From Erigeron canadensis (Eukaryota > Streptophyta > Magnoliopsida > Asterales > Asteraceae): 64,000 nt of DNA. How positions within the stretch are numbered: the first letter of the stretch is position 1; every line of letters begins with the position of its first letter. The notes beneath the pieces are model-generated. The model was not told the origin of the DNA. It searched no databases and saw nothing but the letters and a program-made list of their open reading frames with translations. Positions 34,015 to 55,410 of the stretch are shown piece by piece. Both the position numbers and the translations under genes were made by a program. The stretch lies in contig NC_057763.1 in NCBI RefSeq assembly GCF_010389155.1, positions 33,400,645-33,464,644 of the forward strand, given 5' to 3'.

Positions 34015-36580
34015 TGGTGGCAAGTGCTTTGTGCTTGCATGTATATGGATAGGTAAAGCAAACATTTTTTTTTCAAACGACAGAAAATATATGACAGTTC
34101 ACAAGTTTCTTTAATTTTATATTAACAACTAATATAAGAGTATTTAAACAGTGAATACATGATCAAATTACACTTGACAAATAAGTACATAAAAATAAAC
34201 ACCTGTTTAGTTTTGACTCACAAAAACTTAACAATTTTACAACTTATGTAAACAGAAAAACACTTAGTAGTTTTAGTGGACACACACACGGGTTGCATTG
34301 TGTTGCTTTATATAGTAGAAGATGTATGACAAGGCAATCAAAAAAGCCTTTTTGGATTCCTAGTCATGGAACGAGTCATGTCTGATAGAATTTTCTTTAA
34401 TCTGAATAAATAGGAAATGGTTCTTTTGTACAATGTCCCACAGAAAGCGCCGATTTGATTGTTTGTATAGTCGCACTAGAAAATGACTTGAGAGGGAATA
34501 TATTTTTGTCAGATATTTGTTAACGATTTTCTTTCAGTAGTAGGGTTTACCCCACCAAACGGTAATTGGAGTGTATGTGAGGTTATGATTTTCGGCGGTG
34601 AACATGCATAACCTTCAGGGTAAATACCTCTTTATATAAGGGTTGGACCTTGGAATAGAAGCCATAGAGTTATGGTAAATCTATGCCTCCAATCTTTCAA
34701 TATGTTAACAATCTTAATGAATTTGCATGATCTTTCTTTCCTTTGAATCAAAATTAGAACATTAAGTCCATTAGTTTGAGCAAACAAGTAATTCGTTTAT
34801 TGGAATACAAGTGAAATTGAGACGAATGAGTTTTCATAAGATCTAATTGTATAACGAATCAAAAGTCACATAAAATTGGAAATCGGACCCTTTTTTCTAT
34901 ATTCATGATTATTGATTAAGCTGTTAGATATCTTAGTGTAACTATATTAATTTGACCAATATTGTAATAATAAAATATCATGTAAGTTTGCTGGTGCGGA
35001 TTGCGTGCTTATTTGAGTTTATTATGACTTTAGGGAAGAAGCCCATTAGTAACAGATTCCGGGGGCAACACCCCATTTGCAGGGTCCAAAGGAGGTAGTC
35101 CGTGGCTGGGTTGAGATGTGTTAAGATTTTCACCACCGAAATCATTTCCGGAATTTAATTAAAATATTAATTTAGAGGGTGCAATTTGACAATAATATTG
35201 AAACCCGAACCACACCGCAAGCAATATCAGAATTTCCCAGGCATTTGGTTACATACTCTGGTTTGAAAATTCCTCTCAAAATACACACTTGTAAGTTTTC
35301 TGAATTGTATCTGGTAAATTCATTTGGAATGAATTACCAAATAGATTTGATCTGAAATTGTGTCATGTCTTTCAGATTAGAGATTCCAAATATTGTTTTT
35401 AATTTTCTGCAATTTCCCCTGATGAGCCAAGAAATTAAGGAGTCTGATGTGAACAACCTCTATATTAATGTTTAAAAGTATTTGGATAAACATTTAACGA
35501 GTGAGAATTATTTGCTTGTACAATATAAGAAAATGCTAGAGATATCACTCAGCAGCCCCGTGGGCCCGACACATACTTCAAGCCGGGATATATGAATACA
35601 AATTAAGTAAGGACACATATAGGCAGGCGGGTAGGATGTAAACTTAATTAATTGGGGTTACACTGGTTATAGTATCAAAGATTCAAGCTGGCCAGAAACT
35701 TTTTATTTGAATCGAAACAAACGGCCCGTTTTGAGAGCTTCCAGTTACACAGCTTTTCAGCCAACTCTTTTTAAGTTGATGTGTTTGACCTTCCTGATTG
35801 CATCCACATTAACAATAATTTAGACACAACATCAATTAAACTTTTTACAATAGCAAGTTTTTCAAGTGGTGAAAGATGGGAGATTGTCGGTTCACGAAAT
35901 CCTCACCACAATTGTTACAGTACTATAAGTTAATATAATAAATAATAATAATGATGATTAATTTTATCATGTAATATCATTGTTTATCTTAAACAATAGT
36001 AGTAAGATTTAGACAAAAAGGTATAGTCGGGTATGAACGCAAAAGTGGTTTAAAAACGTCTTTGAAGGGTCTTTGGAAATTCAATTAATTCCATATGCAT
36101 GAACTTATTTTATTATATTTATATAACTTGAATTGAAAAACATTCAAAGGATCCTTTGTCGGGTTGTCGGGTTTTTAATTCTTATATGCCTCAACATTGA
36201 TCCATTCAACTATCCATTTTTTTTCTCTTTTTTAAAACTAGAATTATTAAGAATGCTTTTCATAAATTCAAAATAAATAGTACGACCATATATCCAAAGG
36301 ATGTATATATGTTTATGTTTCCACCCATATGTATAATACATTATGCTATGTTATTTTTACTAGCTAAGTTTATATCATTCATGTTCATTGGACATATATA
36401 TATAATCATACAAAATGTTGAGTTATCGATCAAAAATGACTAACCCACTTCAAAGTAATATAAGAATATAAAGAATTGACACTTTTACCAATATGGTCAT
36501 AATGTTTACTTGTATCCTAATAAGTCCAATCTGAAACATATATTCTCAGTCAAATCGCACATACACATTATGACCATCAT
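34015..36580. other. No recognisable gene
   Basis: This is AT-rich intergenic sequence between the PIF element and the TIR gene. A GC-richer patch at about 35040-35110 looks like a repeat fragment but I cannot classify it. No exchanger exons resume after the PIF insertion. Confidence 0.5.
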
Positions 36581-36581
36581 C

Positions 36582-36589
36582 TATAAATA
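36582..36589 (+). promoter_or_regulatory. TATA box of the TIR-only gene
   Basis: TATAAATA lies 131 bp before the ATG at 36721, in the context ATCTATAAATAGAAACC, a canonical plant core promoter. The following leader is A- and C-rich, as is common in plant 5' UTRs. Confidence 0.6.
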
Positions 36590-36720
36590 GAAACCTTCAC
36601 CACCTTAACTTATAATTGTATTTTATATCAAATCACACACAAAACATAAACACAAAAAGCTTTCAAAACTTCTATTAATTGCTTTCACTTTCCTTAAACA
36701 GTATATATATAACACGCACC

Positions 36721-37422
36721 ATGCATCGTTCTTCAGCCATGCTAAACATCATCAAACGCCAAATGGCATTTCAAAGGATCCGGCCCACGGTTCATCCAGC
36801 ATGTGACGTTTTCATAAACCATCGAGGGATAGACACGAAGAGATCAATGGCCTCGTTGCTCCATCTTCAACTTTCGATGTCAAGAATCCCTTCATTCCTT
36901 GACAACAAGAACATGAAACCGGGTGATAAGCTTTTTGACCATATCGATAATGCTATAATGGGATGCAAAATTGGCGTCGCGGTTTTTTCACCTCGTTATT
37001 GTGAATCATACTTTTGTCTTCACGAACTTGCTTTGATGATCGAGTCTGGCAAAAAAGTTATTCCTATATTTTGTGACGTGAAACCTTCTCAACTCAAGGT
37101 TTCAGATAACAAAATATGTACCGCGTCTGAGGCCAAAAGATTCCGTTATGCAATTGAAGAGGCTAAAAATACTGTAGGACTTGCATTTGACTCATCCAAA
37201 GGGTACTTATTTCTTACTCGTATAATATATGTCTCATTTTTTTGACTCTTTAATTATTAATTTGTACGCGCGTGTTGGAAAAACTAATTATAATGAATTG
37301 TGTGATTTTATTACAGGAATTGGTCGGATGTGGTAACGTATGCAACAGAATTGGTTAAAGAAAGCTTGATCGAGATCAACAATGAGGAAAAAGCAACTCG
37401 TCGCACTGAAATCTTGTCTTGA
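36721..37422 (+). CDS. TIR-only (TIR-X) protein, likely NADase-type, 195 aa
   Basis: Two exons, 36721-37202 and 37317-37422, are joined by a GT-AG intron to give 195 aa. The start is the ATG at 36721 (MHRSSAMLNIIKR), after a TATA box and leader. One TIR domain covers about residues 28-160: ACDVFINHRGIDTKRSMASL (box 1), then FLDNKNMKPGDKLFDHID, GVAVFSPRYCESYFCLHELA and VIPIFCDVKPSQL. The Glu of the CLHEL motif is the catalytic residue in plant TIR NADases and is present. No NB-ARC or LRR follows; the C-terminal tail is short (NWSDVVTYATELVKESL and a charged end). The closest group I know is the conserved TIR-only class that makes cyclic-ADP-ribose isomers and signals through EDS1-type pathways. 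Activity here is inferred from motifs. Confidence 0.88.
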
Positions 37423-37769
37423 ACATACATCCATCGGAACTTATAATATGATCAACATTATTTTATGAAGATTTGTTTGTTTGTTTTTTTTTTCTTATTT
37501 TTAACTACAATAATAAATAACTACTCTCCAAGGAGAGCATGAAAATTCATGTAAATTTGTTACAAAATATTCACATTCTTTTTGTTGTGCCATATATATA
37601 TATATGCCTTAATTTGTTATATTTATGAATAAAAGTCAATTGATCATGATTTGCAGAGTCTATATATATTTGCAAACATTTATTTTAGAGATCTCGGATT
37701 TACATGATGTATACATATATAAAAGTACATGCAGTAACGTACAAATTGTTTCTACGAATGACAAATTAT

Positions 37770-38600
37770 ACTGGTATGTGCAAATCAAACATGATTTATA
37801 AAATCTGCTTGTTTGTGCACTGATTCTTGAGTTCTAATTCCAAAACATCAACCAGCGGTTGTTGTTCGATATATAGAAAATCTAGCTTGATACCATCTTG
37901 CTGACAGTTTGGGTATCTGATAAAATGTTTTGCGGTCACCATAGTGTAATCCATCTCACCTAGCTTGTAACCGCGCGAGTCCCTATCCGTAGTTGAGGCC
38001 TACCACACGAGCTCCATTCTGGTCATGCATTACTGATCCATCAATAGATGGGGTGGTACCCGTTATCAATGAAGCTTAAGGCCCGGCCACATGGGAAAAA
38101 TTAAATGGAGGTATTTCACCTGTGTGTCAAAAAAGCCTTAAGAAAAGGTCATGATGAGTATTAATATGATACAGTAACAAGGTTCCCTCCTTAACCCTTT
38201 TTTTTTTTTTTCTTAGTCATGCATGACACTCGATCCCTTTTTGTTTCATGACCAATAACATTTATAGAGTCAAAACAAATTTGATTTAATAAAATATTAA
38301 AAACATAATCTTTCAAATTAATATTTTTTCTAGTGCAAGGTCAATTGAGTCAACGGATTTTCTATTTTGACTTGAGAAAGTAAAACCAAATTTGAAGGCA
38401 GAAAGTAAATTTGGTTGACTTAAAAGTAGAAAATGTACCAAATTAACTCACCTCATGGCTTTAGCTAATGATCGAATGCCCTACTAAATTCAGCGCGCCT
38501 GACATCGTTCTCAATCTCTTCAACTTGCACGTTTGGTGACCAATACCCCGAAATATTAACAGAAAATTTGATTACCGAGTGTATAAAATTAAGATATACT
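37770..38600 (-). pseudogene. 3' relic of a third GH1 beta-glucosidase copy
   Basis: 37790-38050 corresponds to the last exon of the intact GH1 genes (41101-41344, 48678-48915), and about 38456-38556 to the exon before it, with the intron between also homologous (38340-38450 against 41465-41590). The penultimate exon still reads YWSPNVQVEEIENDVRRAEF but then meets a stop (FDH*). The last exon has several small deletions and insertions. Upstream homology stops at about 38600, so the rest of the gene is gone. It lies in the same orientation as the two intact copies and marks an older member of the tandem array. Confidence 0.8.
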
Positions 38601-39991
38601 ACTCCAGCAAGCAAATCCACGGGTTCATCAGAGACCGCACGCCATATACTGTACCCCCAGGGTTTCACTATACGAGGAGAGGACCAACAAACACTATACG
38701 GTCCAGGAGAGAATGCCAAACATTGAAAAAGAGAGAAAAGCGTCATCTCAAAAGCGACCAAGTTGTCAGACAAGAACCTTAACTAGAGGTCCCTGCAAAT
38801 AGTCGGACAAGAAACATCAAGAGCTAAAACGAATGCGGCAAAGACATCTAATTAGCATGTTAACCCAAACTGCATAAAGCAGATCATAGTTTTGAAATGT
38901 CAAGGCACATACATGAACTCAAGGTATTCATATAACGTGAGGTATGAATTCGGAATTAATTGTTTGTACCTCCAACTTATATTCATGTAGTCAGAAAATG
39001 TAGTTGATGAATAAATATGCATTTCAAAATGGAACCTAGGCACCATCATATATATTCCTCACATTCATATATTTTAATATTTTTGTATTTTAAATAAAAC
39101 CATGGGTCCCATGAATTTTATGATTAAAGAAACAAAATGTGAGGTGTTCCCTTAGATGGGGGACAACCCGATATGCACTTCCTATATATATATATATATA
39201 TATATGGTGATAATATTTAAAACATCATTTTGATGCATTAAAAATCCATAAAACTAACATAGTGCATAACTAATTATCATTATTTAAGTGTTTAACAACA
39301 CATTGATCCGTCAAAATCGAAAAAATTAACTTTTTTGTTGGATGCATCATTTTGATAAATATGCATCCAAGATGGATATTTTGATAATCCAAGATGGATA
39401 TTTTGATAAACTTGCATACATGTGATCATAGCAATATTCGTGCACATGTGATCAAGAATCCAAATCTCCACATAATTGTATAACGGATGATAATCCATGC
39501 CTCCAAACAATTATAAACTTCAAAATTACACATAAGTTATTCAGAATACAAAAAAAACAATTTTCATGTAAAGAATAATCATTGGTTAAGCTTGATTTGA
39601 AAAATTCTCAAAGGTTCTCACAAAAAAAAAGTTTTCAAAATAACTTTACCCTATATATATATATATATATATATAAAGTCTGTTCTTATTTGATATATTG
39701 TCCTCTCTCTATATATATATATACATATCTCAATGTATAATTAACCAGAGGAGCGCTATTAAACAACAATTGAACTAAAAGATAGCGTTCAATAGTCATT
39801 TGATACTTAATAATTGTAACACCTTGACATCGAAAGCGGCGACGGAAGGTGATTGAAGATTGATGAGAGTGTGTAATGATTAGAGAGATCGAGGGAAAAT
39901 GAGGTATATAATGGTTTTATATTTAAGTAGGGGTATTTTGGGAAGAAAAAAAAGTATTGAATTTTAAGAAATCAAATACTCTTTATTAAGG

Positions 39992-40023
<32 letters not shown>
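38601..40023. other. No recognisable gene; AT microsatellites
   Basis: (AT)n runs lie at about 39184-39205, 39653-39676, 39710-39722 and 39997-40020. A 20-bp unit CCAAGATGGATATTTTGATA is repeated at 39366-39408. I see no coding exons. Confidence 0.6.
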
Positions 40024-41024
40024 CTAGATTAAACCCGCACGTTGTGCGGGACTAACTAATAACATAAGTAAAAAATACAATTACAGATAGTTACATTATA
40101 ATTCATAATATTAAAATATGTCTGATTACGACTGATTCAAACAATAAAATTATAGTTTATGAATATATGATATACGTCAAATATGTTTTTTTTGAACGGC
40201 AAATATAATACACTACTAAATTACATCATTGTCAAGGATTGAACCTTGGTCTACACTTCAAAAGGCAAGACTCTCTACCACTCCACCTAAATGGTAATAA
40301 CTACGTCAAATATGTAGTATAACTACATCAACAAACAAATTACAAACAAAACTATACAAACTTAGGTGTCATCAATAGAACATGAAGAGAGAAACATAAA
40401 AAAGAAAAAATGAATTAATTTAGTTGGTGCATCTCATATGACAAGTGAGTTTGTATAATTTTATTTGTAATTTGTTTGTCAATTTAGAATTTTCCATTTA
40501 TAAATCATAAAAAATTGTATATCGTTGTGCAAAAGAAATCCATCCATTAAGTTTTAAGAAATATACATGAAATAAAATTAAAATTAAATTAGGAAAACAA
40601 TGTTTAGCTGATTCTGAATATATATACTTACTATAACTTTAATATAGCATAATTATTATAAACATAAATAAAAAAATCTAGAAGAAATCCATCCATGAAT
40701 TTAGCCGATATACATTAATATAACATAAGAAATCTATCCATCCATTCCATTAAGATATACTTTGCTTCCATTAAGATATATTTTGCCGTCTTATTTTATT
40801 TTTAACTTTTTTTTATTATTACTTAATTAATGATGATAATTAGGCTAAAGTATAATTTTTAAATTGTGTTTTAATGATGATTAGACTAAAGTGTAATTTT
40901 TTTAAAGTATGCTTAAAATTAGGAAATTTAATGTAAGTATGACACCTAGGTAAAAATCCCACATAACATGATTTCATAATTGCCACATAATAAAAATATA
41001 TACTCTCTTAGTTATATAGAGAGA
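40024..41024 (-). mobile_element. Non-autonomous Helitron, about 1.0 kb, with a nested SINE
   Basis: On the minus strand the element starts TCTCTATATAACTAAGAG at 41024 (preceded by A) and ends with the hairpin CCCGCACAACGTGCGGG, then TTTAATCTAG at 40024, followed by T. These are Helitron 5' and 3' signatures. The element lies 77 bp downstream of the stop codon of GH1 copy A. No Rep/helicase is present. Confidence 0.7.
40190..40303 (-). mobile_element. tRNA-derived SINE nested in the Helitron
   Basis: On the minus strand an A-box-like TAGGTGGAGTGGTAGAGAG and a B-box GGTTCAATCC are spaced as in a tRNA. They are followed by a tail ending CCGTTCAAAAAAAA, a 3' end also used by plant L1-type LINEs. 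Confidence 0.6.
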
Positions 41025-41100
41025 TTTTAATAATATAGTAATGTATATATAGAAGGACGAATGGTTACAATAAATGACACAAAGCTAATGTATGTGCAAA

Positions 41101-44925
<3,825 letters not shown>

Positions 44926-45236
44926 ATTTTCAGAAATAACTTATGTCTTGTTTCTTTCTTTCTTTCTGAAATTTACAAAGATTTTGTTGTGCAACTCACG
45001 TGTTATGCTTTATTGAGTTTATTACTCCGTATATGTGATTGGATAATAATATTAGAAAGAGAAATGAACTTGAAAAGGAAATATGTGAAGGGTAGATGTC
45101 ATTTTAGTTAAAAGCAAAATTGAATCACTAAGAGATTATTGGAGTATCAGCGTGCTGTCAAAGTATCATCCGATCATATCTTTACTAGGCAATAATGTCA
45201 ATGTTAATATACCAATTCAAAAGCAAACTCGATAAT

Positions 45237-45733
45237 AGAGTGAATTACACTTTTCGTCCCTAAAGTTGGCACGTTTTACACTTTTCAATCATATCCTTAC
45301 TAAGCAATAATGTCAATGTCAATACACCAATTCCGGCAAGTGTTGAATCTGAAATCTTTTGGTTGTGATTTATGCGGAAGTTAATTTTGAGAAGTTTGAT
45401 GGTGGTTTCATGGTCTAATTCGAAGAAACGAGTGAGATATCGACATTTTAAGTTTTCCGACGAAATTTCCGGCCACTCAGCCGGAGAAGATGAAGATGAT
45501 GACAATATATAATGTAAATTTCAGTTTTCGTCCCTGAACTAATCACCTTTTGCACTTTTAGTCCCTCACGTGTTTTGCACGTGTGGGACTTAACGGCTGA
45601 AACTTACCGTTGTATGTCCTAGGGACGATTGCAAAGTTCCGCCAAGTTTAAGGTCAAAATTGTAATTTTTTCACTTAAGGGATGAAAAGTGCAAAACGTG
45701 TCAACTTTAAAGACGAAAAGTGTAATTTACTCT
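45237..45733. mobile_element. Foldback MITE, 497 bp, TIRs of about 50 bp
   Basis: The left end AGAGTGAATTACACTTTTCG and the reverse complement of the right end, AGAGTAAATTACACTTTTCG, open inverted repeats that continue through GTTGGCACGTTTTACACTTT. The interior has a minus-strand frame (45260-45505, MSSSSSSPAEWPEISSENLK) that may be a captured fragment. A host segment, CAATAATGTCAATG plus flank, occurs both before the element (about 45188) and inside it (about 45306). Confidence 0.65.
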
Positions 45734-45741
45734 CAATAATT

Positions 45742-45825
45742 TGAGAATACCCCATGTGGGTTTTGAACTCATGGCTTTATGGTCACTAGGTCTTATCCCA
45801 CTACCAGAATGTCATTTTAGTTATG
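45742..45825 (-). mobile_element. SINE remnant
   Basis: On the minus strand TGGTAGTGGGATAAGACC resembles an A box and GAGTTCAAAACC a B box at tRNA-like spacing. Short and diverged. Confidence 0.4.
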
Positions 45826-46012
45826 AGGTTGGAAAGTAGTTTTTTCTTTCTATTTTTTTTTTTTTTTTTTTTTGTAACAAAATGCTATGTATCTAGCAGA
45901 AAGAGAAGTATAAAATAGCAAAAGATCCCGAGTTGACTGTGAGTCGATAGTCTATAGGGTTCAATTGACTTTTTTTTAGGATTAGTTTGACATAATGTCC
46001 AGTTATTCTTAA

Positions 46013-46302
46013 GGGATTAGTTTCCTAGAATGTAACTATCTTTGACCGAATGTCTAGATTAGGAAAAAACTAAAGTTGTGTGTATTGTATGTAAGCAACT
46101 CGAAAAAATATTTATTGTATGTAAGAAAACATATGTGGCAACCATATATAAGTGTCACTTGTCAGATTTTAATTGGTTGAAACGAAATTCTTACATACAA
46201 TAAACATTATTTTGAGTTGTTTACATACAATACACACAACTTTAGTTATTTTCTACTATAGACATTCGTTCAAAATTTCTTACATTCCAGAAAACTAATC
46301 CC
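46013..46302. mobile_element. 290-bp foldback MITE, copy 2
   Basis: Same family and exact length as 8750-9039. The terminal repeats are GGGATTAGTTTCCTAGAATG and its imperfect complement. It lies between GH1 copies A and B and has no counterpart upstream of copy B, so it was inserted after the segmental duplication. Confidence 0.75.
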
Positions 46303-46309
46303 TATTTTT

Positions 46310-48670
46310 AATTTTTTTTTTTAAATGAAAAAAAGCTTTTATTCATAAAGTCACACCAAATTCCGGAGCGGCCAACAATTAGACGACCTTATTTACAAAT
46401 GTAAATGTTATATGAAATTTTCCAACTTAACTTATATTCTTGGTTCACCCTATGAAACTATTAATAACAACAGAATTCAATCTTTGAGCGAGGTATAAGG
46501 AAATGAGTTGTAGGAACTATCATATAAATTTAGAAGGGATTCGAATTCTTGGCCAATGTGGCTGATATTATCCATTCAACTTTTATCAATGGCGCTACCT
46601 CATTATATATTGTATGCACCAAAGAAATTGTTCAATTAATATGAACCATCATTTTTGTAAATGATTATTTTCTATCTACATACCTACTAAAATATGTGAA
46701 AATAAACCAGAAAAGAAAGAAAGAAAGAGAGACACACATGCTAATAAATACTCTAATAGCTAGTTATGGATACGAAAGAGACACCCATGTGGGATTGACA
46801 CTACATTCCCGTCTACTTCAACCGATTTTACAATCTACAAATTCATAGTTAATTGTTATATAAAAAAAAATGTAGCTTATTGTTTGTTTGTCTTCGCAAA
46901 ATTTAATGTCGTATATGTGAATTTATGATTATTAAAAAAAAAGATTTATATATCGTTTTAGTAACTTCATTGACCTCGGATAATAAAAAATCATATCATA
47001 AATAATATCAATTGAAACAAAATCAAAAAATTATATTGATATCAATATTAAAAGATGTACATTTAGGAAATGGGCATTCTCCTCGTATAACTACCAGAAG
47101 ATGGGTCTAGTAGTAAGTGCATCATGATAACCACTTGCTAAGTTGTCTATAACAAGAGCTTTTTGTACTTAAACTGAATATGCACTTATAACATACTTAC
47201 ATACATACTATCAAGGTGTTCTAATATATTTACAAGAAAGTGTTGGATTTCAACGTTTTCATAGCAATTTAATTATTGGTAGGAAAAAACTTTTAAAACA
47301 ACTTAGGGCCTTTTTGGTTCGTAAAGTTCTCAATAATTTGATGAAATTTGACTTTCATTTCGTTTGATTGATAGAATGAAATTCAGGTTCATTTTATTAG
47401 TTGTTTGGTTCACTAGTAGATTTTGTTTTCTCAGTTTAGTCTTTCAAATGGACACATGTAACTTGTTCCGTTGTTCGACTTTTAGGGGCCAAAAATGTTC
47501 TTGAAAGAATATAAGCTTTTACTCATTAAATATGTGGGCCTCCGCCCAATGGCCCAAAGATCGGAATTTCGCTTTTAGTAGTTTTTAACTTTTTTATGCA
47601 TATTTTCATTTATAAAATCGTCTCATCGATATCATCATGGTTTCCATATGATAAATATGTAAGACATCACATAACATTTTCACTTATAATGAAATTATCA
47701 TTTACAGAAGAGAAACACGCTCAATTTGTAAGCGTTCACAAACAAATATTTCATCAACAACAATAAAGGATAAACATTTTAATGTTTAGATTATTTACAA
47801 ATGATGTGCCTTTCTGAGTTTTGACTAAATGTACTAGCCCAAAATTATACAACAAATTGTCATTTATTCACATTTTTTGAAAACGGTTGTAAATTTATTA
47901 ATCCGTGAGTGTTCTTTAAAGTCTTGGATTTCATCATAGCCATTCATTAGAATAACTTTCTTACATTGTTAACAGTTAAAATGTGCATAACTTTCTTACA
48001 TTTATAAATGTGAAATAATTCAAATAAATATAACAATTTTACACTTATATGATATTTTTACACTTATAAGGGTGTAAAAATATATAAATTATCCGTACTG
48101 AATAATATAAAAGTCAATTTGTAACAAAATTTCTTCATGTAAGAGAACGTGTTTAAACCGGATGTTACAATTAATGTTTAGACTGTTAAGTGTGAATGTT
48201 TGAAAGGCATAGAAGAAGGCTTATCACTAATCAAGGATATTATCTGCACTTGTTCATTAGTGAAAGGCATGGAAGAAAGTTGTATAGTATTCATATTCAG
48301 GTAAACAAATTGAGTAGGTATGTTGTTTACATTTGCAGATTGCACAGAATTCATGTTGGCATAACTAGTACTGAAACCTTGTTTATAACCATGATTATGT
48401 ATAGTGGGATTGGGATGCCTTTTAAAACCAAGGGGTATCCAATAACTTCATAACACCCGACCAATCATACCACAATTTTTACAATTCAAATTAGGGTAAG
48501 GACCCCTATTAGGAAAAAAAATTCTTTTTATAATCAACAGTTTTAGCAACAAAGGCAGTGACCTGAGGTTTGGAATCAGAATTGACAGTTGTAGGAATTC
48601 CTAAAAACATACAGCAATGTATATATAGAAATACGAACGGTAACAATATATGACAAAATAATAATGGTAT
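46310..48670. other. Spacer between GH1 copies; 5' flank of copy A
   Basis: 46480-46860 resembles 54100-54450, and about 47475-47810 resembles 55960-56335, the flank of copy B. This shows that the duplication unit included several kilobases upstream of the gene. A MITE-like start, GGGCCTTTTTGGTTCG, is at about 47308. No gene is recognised; the frame at 48196-48453 contains an imperfect repeat (ERHRRRL/ERHGRKL) but no known domain. Confidence 0.55.
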
Positions 48671-48677
48671 GTGCAAA

Positions 48678-53050
<4,373 letters not shown>

Positions 53051-55020
53051 TTTTTTCAGAAAGATCAACTTATGTCTTGTTTCATTCTGACAATTACGAA
53101 GATTTTGTTAAGTCACGTGTTTATGCTTTCTTGACTTTATTATGTGATTGGATAAGACCTTGGAAAGGAAATATATAGCGAGAGATGTACACAACTAGAA
53201 TAAAATAAAACTATTACGAGTCTCATCTTTCACGTGCTTCGTTTAAATAAGCTATCTATATCTTTGACGTATCTCATATTTTCAATTTTTTATACCTGAT
53301 AATAATGAAATGATAATGATGTGAAATTAAAAAACTAAATATATGCTAAAAAAAAAAAGTTAGACATTATAAAAAACTAAAAATGTACGAGTATTTTACA
53401 TGTATAACCTTTACGATAAAAAAAAATTTACTCGATTATTTGCAGGGACCGTCTATTGAATATATCTTCTTTTATTATTATTTAACAATTTCACATCATC
53501 CTATTATTTTATTTTATTTTATTGATATTTGTATATGTATATTATTGTTTTTCTTCATATACCCAAAACTGGTTGCTTACGATTTTTTCTGCATTTTTTT
53601 CTTTTTTTATTTCTTGCTTTATTTGAGTGAGAAAAGAATGAAAAAGATGATGAGGCTTACAAACAGAAAAAATGCGAGGAGGAATAAAAAAAATGGAGAG
53701 AAAATGAGAAATAGTAAGCCGCTCCCCACCCAAACCACCATTTTGTTTATTTCACCTAATGCCCATTTTTACCCGCAACAAGTTAGAAATAGCAAGCTAA
53801 AGCAAACCATAGTTAAGTTAAATAGAGGTAGGTAATTCTAACCAAATTTGTTGACTTGTTGTTATGCGTACACCTAATTGTTTGATAATAATGGATCACA
53901 TAAATGATTATAATGACTAGTACTAATATTACACAAAGCAAAATGTTATGTTTCTAGCAGGAAAAAAGGTGTAGATAGAATTACAAAATATCCCGAGTCG
54001 ATAGTGAGTTGATACTCTTTTGGATTCATTGGATTATTTATTAAGAACTAGGTGTAGTTATCTTTTCGATACCACGGTAGTATATCAATAGGAGGGATCC
54101 GAATTCTTGATCAATGATTCAATGTGGTTGTATCTTCTATGAAATATGTTGATATACTGTACATTATCTATATATTGAGCTTTTATTAAAGTGACTACCT
54201 CATTTTATGTTGTTTTCAGCAAAGAAATTTATACGAATCATCGTCCTTGTCTCCATCATAAACTTTTCTAAACTTCTATTCTACATATCTACTAAGATAA
54301 GTGAAAATAACCAAATTAAAGAAAGTTAGAAACACATGCTAAAAAATATAATAGCTATAGATATTTGAAAGAGACGCCCATGTGGAATTGATACCCCATT
54401 CCTGTCTACTTCAACCGATATGTACAATTTACAAATTCATAGTTACTTAGTTTTACATTGTAGTACTTCAACCGATATGTACAATTTACAAATTCATAGT
54501 TACTTAGTTTTACATTGTAGTATATTGTTACTGAATTTAACAGGGTTCATAATTTAATTTTGTAATGTTTATTAATTGTGTATGATAGTAAAAAGTTTGC
54601 TTCTTATAACTTCACTGGATCACATATATAATCAAAAATCAAAAGGTTGTCTAAGTTGTCTACAGCATCAACTTTGTGTACTTGAATTAATTATGCACTT
54701 GTAACATACATTGACAACCGCTATCTAAGTGAAAGTCAGTTAGTCGTTAGATATTCTGATGTATTCACAAGAATTGTTAGACTTGAACGTTTTCATAACA
54801 TCTTGATAGTGGATAATGGTTAGGAAAAAGGTTCAGAAGTTCGATTCCAAGAAAACTTAATATCCAAAACCAAAAGGTTTACAAGAATCCTTAGATCTAA
54901 TAATACTATGATAGAGTTATAATTAAAGAAAAAACTCAGTTGGAAATTAGTAGGTTTTCTCTGTTTAGACAATCTCTAATGGTTAAAAAATCCTTATGCA
55001 TCCTTGAGTTGTCATCATAT
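53051..55020. other. 5' flank of GH1 copy B
   Basis: The AT-rich upstream region has no other gene. The plus frame at 53383-53835 is low-complexity AT sequence. The part at 54100-54450 is homologous to the flank of copy A. Confidence 0.5.
54408..54521. repeat. Perfect 57-bp tandem duplication
   Basis: The unit starting TACTTCAACCGATATGTACA and ending TTTTACATTGTAG occurs twice without interruption. Only one copy is present in the homologous flank of GH1 copy A (about 46815-46860), so it arose after the segmental duplication. Confidence 0.85.
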
Positions 55021-55028
55021 CAAAAAGT

Positions 55029-55227
55029 CAGTGGCGAAGCTTGAAACTTTTCAGTGGGGTCGGGGTCTAAATTTTTTTTTTCCCTAACACTATTTTTTTA
55101 AAATGGGGGGTTGAAACCGAGTATATCGAAATTTTTCTACACGAAAACCATATACCCCTACATTGCAAAAAAAAAAAATTTCGGAGAGTCGGGCTCCCCT
55201 CCCCGCCCCTATATAGTTGCGCCCCTG
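55029..55227. mobile_element. 199-bp hAT MITE with 8-bp target duplication
   Basis: The ends are CAGTGGCGAAGCTTG and, in reverse complement, CAGGGGCGCAACTAT. The flanking duplication CAAAAAGT is perfect at 55021-55028 and 55228-55235. The termini are of the same CAGNGGCG type as the 254-1509 element. The interior has homopolymer A/T runs and no coding capacity. Confidence 0.85.
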
Positions 55228-55410
55228 CAAAAAGTTCTTAAAATACTCCCTACATTTCCATATTATCACACATCTTTCATATACTAACAAAAGTAAAGTG
55301 TATGGATTTTCTAAAAGCATATCCTTGTCCAAGGATTTCTTCTTAAGGATTTTTAAAGATGGATATACTTCGATAGTTAGAAAAACAAAAACTTAACTAA
55401 GGATTTTTAA

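Noticed and set aside
36679..36720. Start of the TIR protein at 36679
   Set aside because: The codon there is TTG; the first ATG in frame is at 36721 and follows a normal leader.
40235..40303. Possible tRNA gene (A and B boxes on the minus strand)
   Set aside because: The acceptor stem does not close and a SINE tail ending CCGTTCAAAA follows; it is a tRNA-derived SINE.
53051..53068. Start of GH1 copy B at 53068
   Set aside because: That codon is TTG; the ATG at 53050 matches the start of copy A.
53383..53835. 150-codon plus-strand frame upstream of GH1 copy B
   Set aside because: It is a low-complexity AT-rich stretch of Phe, Tyr, Ile and Lys; no homologue in the flank of copy A and no gene context.
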